A DNA stretch of 6,671 nucleotides from Kiritimatiellales bacterium (GTDB taxonomy: Bacteria; Verrucomicrobiota; Kiritimatiellia; Kiritimatiellales; Pontiellaceae): positions 1-6,671 of the forward strand of contig JAIPIO010000220.1 of assembly GCA_021734595.1 (NCBI GenBank). The letters are read 5' to 3'. This document shows, in pieces, positions 1 through 3,968 of the stretch. A program made the position numbers and the translations under genes. Numbering within the stretch: the stretch's first letter is position 1; every line of letters begins with the position of its first letter. The notes below the pieces were generated by a model. That model made no database searches. It worked only from the letters and a program-made list of their open reading frames with translations, and was not told where the DNA came from.

Positions 1-380
1 GGCCTTGGAATCAGGAATCGCGCCCTCCAGACCATAGCCCACCTCGATGCGCATTTCCCGATCCTGCATTGACGCCAGAAACATCAAGCCGTTGTCCTTC
101 CCTTTCTGGCCCACGCCCCATTTCTCGAACAGACGGTTGGTGAAGTCATCGATGTTGCCGCCTTCCAATGATTGGATGGTGACCACGGCAACCTCCGCGC
201 CGGTCTTTTGCCGCAACTCGGTGATCATCGAAGTTAGCTGTTGCTCGTCCGAGGCGGAGATGACATTCGCAAAGTCGTTCACGAAGCCGCGCGGTTCCAG
301 GCTGTTAAGCAGACGGTCCGACGCACTAGCCGCCAGCGTCGTCGCCAGAAGGAACAAAACCGGAACTATGTTTTTAAATA
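1..380. repeat. Tandem gene duplication, copy 1 (partner at 824-1203)
   Basis: Positions 1 to about 250 align with 824 to about 1073 at a constant offset of 823 without gaps. Within this, 88-154 is identical to 911-977, 67 bp with no difference. Similarity fades toward the signal-peptide ends of the two genes. The unit length of roughly 820 bp equals one TPM gene plus its spacer, so this is a whole-gene tandem duplication. Confidence 0.85.
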
Positions 381-387
381 TTCGCAT
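1..387 (-). CDS. TPM-domain (YgcG-like) secreted protein, second tandem copy, C-terminus cut by window edge
   Basis: This is an ATG-started reading frame of 129 codons that is still open at the left edge. The first ~22 residues (MRIFKNIVPVLFLLATTLAA) form a signal peptide with a likely type I cleavage after ASA and before SD. A TPM domain follows: VNDFANVIS, then TGAEVAVVTIQSLEGG, then FEKWGVGQKGKDNG, then the family hallmark DREMRIEVGYGLEGAIPD near the end of the visible part. TPM proteins of the YgcG type are exported and usually membrane-anchored by a helix after the domain; their biochemical role is poorly defined, and some relatives show acid phosphatase activity. The missing part should hold the rest of the domain, the transmembrane helix and a Gly-rich tail. 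The protein is closely similar to the gene at 434-1204 and lies 46 bp downstream of it in the same direction, so co-transcription is likely. The Shine-Dalgarno is weak (AGGT about 13 nt before the ATG). Confidence 0.9.
   Translation of the reverse strand, partial: MRIFKNIVPVLFLLATTLAASASDRLLNSLEPRGFVNDFANVISASDEQQLTSMITELRQKTGAEVAVVTIQSLEGGNIDDFTNRLFEKWGVGQKGKDNGLMFLASMQDREMRIEVGYGLEGAIPDSKA
163..177. repeat. Near-match to the TTCCAA-NNN-TTGGAA palindrome
   Basis: The sequence reads TTCCAA-TGA-TTGGA then T, 14 of 15 positions of the core. On the minus strand it codes IQSLE of the TPM domain, in the same codon phase as the copies in the U32 gene. The matching site in the paralogue (986-1000) carries TCCAG-CGA-CTGGA instead, which is also self-complementary. 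Because QSLEG lies in a conserved part of the TPM domain, this could be a codon-choice coincidence. Confidence 0.4.
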
Positions 388-433
388 TTCGGTACACTAC
401 CTGTTGCCCGACAGCCTTCAACCCTATTCCGAA

Positions 434-1204
434 CTACCATCCACCACTCGATCCGCCGCCACCGCTCGAGCCACCGCCGAAACCGCCGCCACCATAGCCC
501 CCGCCCCCTCCGCCAAAGCCGCCACAGGAACCACTTCCATTCCACCAATAATCGCTGCCGCTTCCCGGCTTCCTCTTCGACTTCTTTGGAAATCCAACAC
601 AATAGATAATTCGAAAGACAACAATCAGAAATATGAACCCTATCAATTGATACACACAATCCGGTATTGGCTTCCGTAGTTTTGACTTGGCGTTCCAATA
701 TTTAAACTCTACCCCGGCATCTTGGGCAACCTCGTACGCCAATGCCACGACACCCTCATAAATCCCCCGACCGGGATCGTTCCTTTTGAAATGCGGCGTA
801 ATGATATCGCGCCGGATGTGGCCGGCCTTGGCGTCGGGAATGGCGCCCTCCAAACCATAGCCCACTTCGATGCGCATTTTCCGATCCTGCATTGACGCCA
901 GAAACATCAGGCCGTTGTCCTTCCCTTTCTGGCCCACGCCCCATTTCTCGAACAGACGGTTGGTGAAGTCATCGATGCTTCCGCCCTCCAGCGACTGGAT
1001 GGTGACAACGGCGATCTCCGCACCGGTCTTGCGATTGAGTTCGGTGATGACTTCGTTGATCCGCCGTTCGTATTCTTCCGTGATGACCCGCGCGAAGTCG
1101 TTGACTCCAATCCGCCCTTGGTTGGCCAACCGCTGAAGCAAGGCGTCCGACGCCTCCGCGCACAGCACGCTCATCAACAGGAGTATGGAAACCATGTATC
1201 GCAT
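434..1204 (-). CDS. TPM-domain (YgcG-like) exported membrane protein with Gly/Ser-rich tail
   Basis: A complete gene of 256 residues from the ATG at 1204. The order is: signal peptide (residues 1-18, cleavage likely after AEA), TPM domain (about 34-161, with KTGAEIAVVTI, FEKWGVGQKGKDNG and DRKMRIEVGYGLEGAIPDA), a hydrophobic helix (about 184-205), a basic cluster KKSKRK (207-212), and a Gly/Ser-rich tail ending SGGW. This layout is classic for the YgcG-like TPM family, in which the domain is presented outside the cytoplasmic membrane. The function is not settled. The ATG at 1204 is preferred over an upstream TTG at 1231 because MRYM then aligns with MRIF of the neighbouring paralogue and the signal peptide starts normally. 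The tail (positions about 437-525) is low-complexity GGN coding sequence. The gene starts 69 bp after the end of the small protein gene at 1274 and is followed closely by its duplicate. Confidence 0.92.
   Translation of the reverse strand: MRYMVSILLLMSVLCAEASDALLQRLANQGRIGVNDFARVITEEYERRINEVITELNRKTGAEIAVVTIQSLEGGSIDDFTNRLFEKWGVGQKGKDNGLMFLASMQDRKMRIEVGYGLEGAIPDAKAGHIRRDIITPHFKRNDPGRGIYEGVVALAYEVAQDAGVEFKYWNAKSKLRKPIPDCVYQLIGFIFLIVVFRIIYCVGFPKKSKRKPGSGSDYWWNGSGSCGGFGGGGGGYGGGGFGGGSSGGGGSSGGW
824..1203. repeat. Tandem gene duplication, copy 2 (partner at 1-380)
   Basis: This is the partner of the repeat at 1-380. The most conserved block (911-977) codes the DDFTNRLFEKWG to GKDNGL part of the TPM domain. 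Identity there extends through third codon positions, which points to recent duplication or gene conversion and not to protein constraint alone. Confidence 0.85.
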
Positions 1205-1273
1205 GGAGAAACAATACCGCAGGACAGACAACCCGCAATTACAATGTGCGCGGCTGATTGTACCGGCAAATTT

Positions 1274-1528
1274 CTAGTGCTCAAACACCATGGTCTGGCA
1301 GTCGATGCCGACGATGGCGGTAATCTCTTCGATCATTTGGCAGGTTTCGGGGGTGTCGAGCATTTCGAGCAGAATGAGTCCGTTCGACGCATTAACCCCG
1401 CCGTGCACATCGTGCAGACCTAGCCGCGTTTTTATCTGTGCACCGTATTTCGTGAACACGTGCTGCACCGGTGCCGCGTGCGCCTCACGGTCAACGATAT
1501 GAACCCCGACAATTATATGCTTATCCAT
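1274..1528 (-). CDS. Small ACT/ferredoxin-fold protein, resembles TM1266-type iron-only hydrogenase system regulator
   Basis: An 84-residue protein starting MDKHIIVGVHIVDRE. The pattern is strand (HIIVGVHIV), helix (EAHAAPVQHVFTKYG), strand (IKTRLGLHDV), strand (NGLILLEML), helix (ETCQMIEEITAI), strand (VGIDCQTMVF), that is, the beta-alpha-beta-beta-alpha-beta order of ACT and NikR C-terminal domains. Size, the early VDRE motif, the central RLGLHD and the GLILLE strand resemble the TM1266 family, whose members are found beside [FeFe]-hydrogenase genes. That assignment is from memory of the family, not an alignment. His residues are frequent (7 in all), so metal binding is possible. The start is firm: AGGAG lies 6 nt before the ATG, inside the last codons of the upstream ATPase gene. 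The gap to that gene's stop is 3 nt, so the two should be translationally coupled. A hydrogenase gene (6307 onward) lies about 4.8 kb away in the same orientation. Confidence 0.75.
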   Translation of the reverse strand: MDKHIIVGVHIVDREAHAAPVQHVFTKYGAQIKTRLGLHDVHGGVNASNGLILLEMLDTPETCQMIEEITAIVGIDCQTMVFEH

Positions 1529-1531
1529 TAG

Positions 1532-1539
1532 CTACTCCT
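1532..1539 (-). promoter_or_regulatory. Shine-Dalgarno embedded in the end of the upstream ATPase gene
   Basis: On the minus strand AAGGAG forms the last Lys and Glu codons of the ATPase gene and is followed at once by its TAG stop; the ATG of the small protein begins 3 nt later. The SD-to-start spacing is 6 nt. A ribosome finishing the ATPase would be in position to restart, which ties production of the two proteins together. Confidence 0.75.
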
Positions 1540-2836
1540 TTTCCTTGGTTGGCGATTCATTAAGGACGAGGAACCTTGGATCGACCTCGTAGAATTGATT
1601 GCGCCCCTCTTTCTCGGCATGCACCGCGAAACATGATTCAATCCAGTTGGGCAGGTATTTCTGGATCTGCTGCTTGCTCTTGCCCATGGCGACGGCCAGC
1701 GAGCTGTTGGTGAACCGGCTCTGCCGAACCGCTTCGAGGAAAACCTCAAGCTCCATGCCGCGGAGCGTGCGCTGGAGCTCGCCGGAAACAATTTCGTACA
1801 GCCCCGCTTTTGCGTCGTCGAGTCCCAACGGCCGGGCATAGCTGTCGGGCAGGTGGCTGATGAGCGAGGTGATCGCGTTCATGACATAGCGGATCTTGCC
1901 CGAAAAGATTTCGTAGAGATAGAAGACCACATCGTATTCAACCGGGGCGATCCACTGCATCCCGGGAGGGGAAAGCAAATTGTAGCGCTTTTGCATGACC
2001 TGCTTGACCGCCGCATGCGACAACGGCTCCAAATGCACCGGCGTATCGAAAAATATGCTGCGCACCCTCGGCAAGGGAGCGATGACCTGCTGGAACATGC
2101 CTTCGTGCCCTACGAAGATAAAATAGGCACCCGGCTCTTGCAGGACATCGCGCACATTCTCGAAAAAGTCCCGAAGGTTTTGCGATCCCTTGCGCGTCAG
2201 GAGTTCGAGGTTGTCCAAATGGAAAACCACGCCGGCGAATCCGCGCTGCTGGATCAGGGTAACCAACGCGCTCAGGAGTTCGCGCAATTGGTCGTTGGTG
2301 ATCTCGCCCACCTTGACCGTCGAATTGCTGCTGCGCCCAAACCCTCCCCCGGTTCCGATAATGGAGATGCTGCCCGAAAAACCGTGCCCTTTTTCAACAT
2401 GCACCCCGGTAATGGCCGTTATCTTGCGCAAAACCGCGTTTTTCTCGAAGGCCTTCTCGCCCATGTCCAGCCGAAGGCGTGCCGAAAGAGAGGAAAGCAG
2501 ACTCAGCAGAAAATCGCGCTCACCCCAGTCCTCCCGAACCGAAATTTCGGTCAAGGGCGAAAGCAAACGGTGATCCGCCGCCGATTCCCATAGCTGCCGG
2601 TGATAGTTGACGAATGTCGTTTTCCCAACGCCGGGTTCCCCTTCCACCACGATTCGCCCGCCGCCGGGATTGCGGAGAAAGTTCATGAGCAGCCGGGAGG
2701 ATGTCGATGAAGTATCGCGTTCCACATAGGCATCCTGAACAGACAAGGGAGCCGCCTTGTTGAGCGACAACGCCTTCGTGTCGAATGGATTATCGGTAAA
2801 TCCGTAACGTTCCCACAGGTTTTGGGTTAATTCCAT
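1532..2836 (-). CDS. AAA+ ATPase with C-terminal winged-helix DNA-binding domain (ORC/Cdc6- or ExeA-like)
   Basis: A protein of 434 residues from the ATG at 2836, chosen over a TTG at 2857 because AAAGGA sits 5 nt before it. The N-terminus carries WERYGFTDNPFD (8-19), a common opening of ExeA/TniB-like ATPases. Walker A is GEPGVGKT (66-73). Walker B is VVFHLDN (203-209). A strand with FIFVGHEG (239-246) fits sensor 1, and SGKIRYVMNA (312-321) fits sensor 2 with Arg316. A Gly-rich hairpin (about 150-170) interrupts the core. Residues about 362-425 look like a winged helix (FTNSSLAVAMGKSKQQIQKYL as the HTH, then QFYEVDPRFLVL as the wing). The inferred role is an ATP-dependent DNA-binding switch; the specific substrate is unknown. 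It heads a run of four same-strand genes and lies just downstream of conspicuous direct repeats that could be its own operator. It is not a transposon protein on this evidence, since no transposase is near. Confidence 0.85.
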   Translation of the reverse strand: MELTQNLWERYGFTDNPFDTKALSLNKAAPLSVQDAYVERDTSSTSSRLLMNFLRNPGGGRIVVEGEPGVGKTTFVNYHRQLWESAADHRLLSPLTEISVREDWGERDFLLSLLSSLSARLRLDMGEKAFEKNAVLRKITAITGVHVEKGHGFSGSISIIGTGGGFGRSSNSTVKVGEITNDQLRELLSALVTLIQQRGFAGVVFHLDNLELLTRKGSQNLRDFFENVRDVLQEPGAYFIFVGHEGMFQQVIAPLPRVRSIFFDTPVHLEPLSHAAVKQVMQKRYNLLSPPGMQWIAPVEYDVVFYLYEIFSGKIRYVMNAITSLISHLPDSYARPLGLDDAKAGLYEIVSGELQRTLRGMELEVFLEAVRQSRFTNSSLAVAMGKSKQQIQKYLPNWIESCFAVHAEKEGRNQFYEVDPRFLVLNESPTKEKE

Positions 2837-2862
2837 GGCGATCCTTTCAGCAAACAAACATA

Positions 2863-2891
2863 GGTTTACCGTGGTTTACCATTCCTGTCAA
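2863..2891 (-). promoter_or_regulatory. Candidate sigma-70-type promoter for the ATPase operon
   Basis: On the minus strand TTGACA (2891-2886) is a perfect -35 box. At 17 bp spacing lies TAAACC (2868-2863), a poor -10 with 3 of 6 matches. Transcription would start near 2856, leaving a leader of about 20 nt that contains the AAAGGA ribosome site. The proposed -10 and much of the spacer lie inside one of the direct repeats, so a factor bound there would block the promoter. The weak -10 keeps confidence moderate. Confidence 0.4.
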
Positions 2892-2926
2892 TGGTCATCC
2901 AAATTCGGTTTACCGTAGTTTACCAT
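2863..2926. repeat. Two 20-bp direct repeats with four GTTTACC boxes, likely operator
   Basis: The unit GGTTTACC-GT-RGTTTACC-AT occurs at 2863-2882 and 2907-2926 with 19 of 20 positions identical. Within each unit the octamer recurs every 10 bp, one helical turn, and the two units are 44 bp apart, about four turns. All boxes therefore face nearly the same side of the DNA. They sit 26 to 90 bp upstream of the ATPase start codon and overlap the candidate promoter. This is the arrangement expected for cooperative binding of a regulator; the winged-helix ATPase itself is the obvious but unproven candidate. Confidence 0.65.
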
Positions 2927-2961
2927 CCCCATGATTCCGCATTCCAGATTCATAAGCTGAT

Positions 2962-2976
2962 TTCCAAACACTGGAA
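2962..2976. repeat. Intergenic near-match to the TTCCAA-NNN-TTGGAA palindrome
   Basis: The sequence TTCCAA-ACA-CTGGAA differs from the core palindrome at one position. It lies 15 bp past the stop of the epimerase gene, between it and the ATPase operon repeats. It could act as a weak hairpin after the epimerase gene, but no T-run follows on the minus strand, so a standard intrinsic terminator is not supported. Confidence 0.5.
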
Positions 2977-2991
2977 GCGCTGCCGTTGGTT

Positions 2992-3843
2992 TCACTGCCG
3001 AAGCAGTTCAACCAATACAGTTTGGAGGTCGGGGTTGCGGAACTGATAGCCGGCATCGAGCAGCTTTTGCGGGATGACACGGCAACCGCCCAGCAGCAGC
3101 TCGTCGGCCATTTCGCCGAACAGGATCCGGGCAGCAAAAGCAGGCAGCGGGAGGATGGTCGGGCGATGCAGCACTTGACCCAAGGTCTTGGTGAATTCCC
3201 GGTTCGTCACCGGATTGGGCGATACCAGATTGACCGCCCCGCCGATGGAATCGGTATCGATCAGGAAACGGATACTTCGCACCATGTCACCCAAGCTGAT
3301 CCAGCTCATGTATTGTCGGCCATTGCCAAGTATTCCGCCGCCGCCCATCCTAAACGGCATCAGCATTTTCTTCAGTGCACCGCCTTCCGTACTGAGCACG
3401 ACGCCCGTACGGATGCTGAGGGTGCGGATGCCGGCCTCATCTGTAGGCCGTGCGGCCGCTTCCCATTTTTTACAGACATTGGAAAGGAATCCCTCCCCCG
3501 CCCCGCTTTCCTCGTCGAGTAGCTCGTCGCCACTGTCGCCGTAGAATCCGATGGCGGATGCGCAAATGAACACCTCCGGTTTATCCGCGCTGCCTGCCAA
3601 CTGTTCGGCCAGTTGGCGCGTTCCAACGATCCGGCTCTCTTCGATCCGTTGCTTCCTGGCCGCCGTCCAACGTCCGCCGGCAATGCTTTCGCCCGCCAAA
3701 TGCACAACCGCATCCACTCCTGAAAAGTCGATGGGTTCCTCATACGTGCGCGGCAAAGCGACGACCTCGTGACCGTCGTCCCGCAGGCTCGCCGACAACG
3801 CCGAGCCGATCAAACCTGATGATCCCGAAACCAGTACCTTCAT
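2992..3843 (-). CDS. TIGR01777 family NAD(P)-dependent epimerase-like SDR protein (YfcH-like)
   Basis: A protein of 283 residues starting MKVLVSGSSGLIGSAL, with the extended-SDR nucleotide-binding glycines G7-G10-G13. The family signatures are VDAVVHLAGESIAGGRWT (43-60), KQRIEESRIVGTRQL (64-78), CASAIGFYGDSGDELLDE (94-111, containing the YG active-site region), KKWEAAA (125-131), RTGVVLSTEGGALKKML (145-161) and QYMSWISLGDMV (177-188). The tail (DELLLGGCRVIPQKLLDAGYQFRNPDLQ) matches the DUF1731-type C-terminal domain. The length is close to the usual 290-300 residues, so the protein is intact. The substrate of this family is not established; a cytoplasmic oxidoreductase or epimerase role is inferred from the fold. 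The ATG at 3843 has GGAGGT 4 nt upstream and begins the Rossmann strand directly. A longer frame from 3891 would add an unsupported extension. It diverges from the U32 gene. Confidence 0.93.
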   Translation of the reverse strand: MKVLVSGSSGLIGSALSASLRDDGHEVVALPRTYEEPIDFSGVDAVVHLAGESIAGGRWTAARKQRIEESRIVGTRQLAEQLAGSADKPEVFICASAIGFYGDSGDELLDEESGAGEGFLSNVCKKWEAAARPTDEAGIRTLSIRTGVVLSTEGGALKKMLMPFRMGGGGILGNGRQYMSWISLGDMVRSIRFLIDTDSIGGAVNLVSPNPVTNREFTKTLGQVLHRPTILPLPAFAARILFGEMADELLLGGCRVIPQKLLDAGYQFRNPDLQTVLVELLRQ

Positions 3844-3968
3844 GGCTACCTCCGTTGGCGGAATTAAAACCGCTATTGGCAGGGATTGCACCTCTATCTT
3901 TATCCTTTATTGCCATAATGATTCTGCGGCCTTGAAGAAAAGATGGCGGCAGGCTAGCTTCCCGTTGC
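3844..3968. promoter_or_regulatory. Divergent intergenic region between epimerase and U32 genes
   Basis: These 125 bp separate two genes pointing away from each other, so both promoters should lie here. For the plus strand, TTGGCA (3876-3881) and TTTATC (3899-3904) are spaced by 17 bp; CATAAT at 3914 is an alternative -10 without a good partner. For the minus strand, TTTAAT (3868-3863) is the best -10 but its -35 is poor. No operator-like repeat is evident. These are weak consensus matches. Confidence 0.3.

Noticed and set aside
437..530. Repetitive GGN-rich tract
   Set aside because: It is the Gly/Ser-rich tail coding sequence expected of YgcG-like proteins, not a separate DNA repeat.
586..597. 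TTGGA-AA-TCCAA inverted repeat
   Set aside because: The half-sites are in the opposite order to the TTCCAA-NNN-TTGGAA family, and it is short enough to arise by chance.
1205..1231. Longer start (TTG at 1231) for the TPM gene
   Set aside because: It would put nine extra residues before a normal signal peptide, and the paralogue begins at the position matching the ATG at 1204.
1853..2593. Plus-strand open frame of 246 codons opposite the ATPase gene
   Set aside because: It lies wholly antisense to a gene with clear Walker and winged-helix motifs, its translation shows no recognisable domain, and the composition is that of a GC-rich shadow frame.
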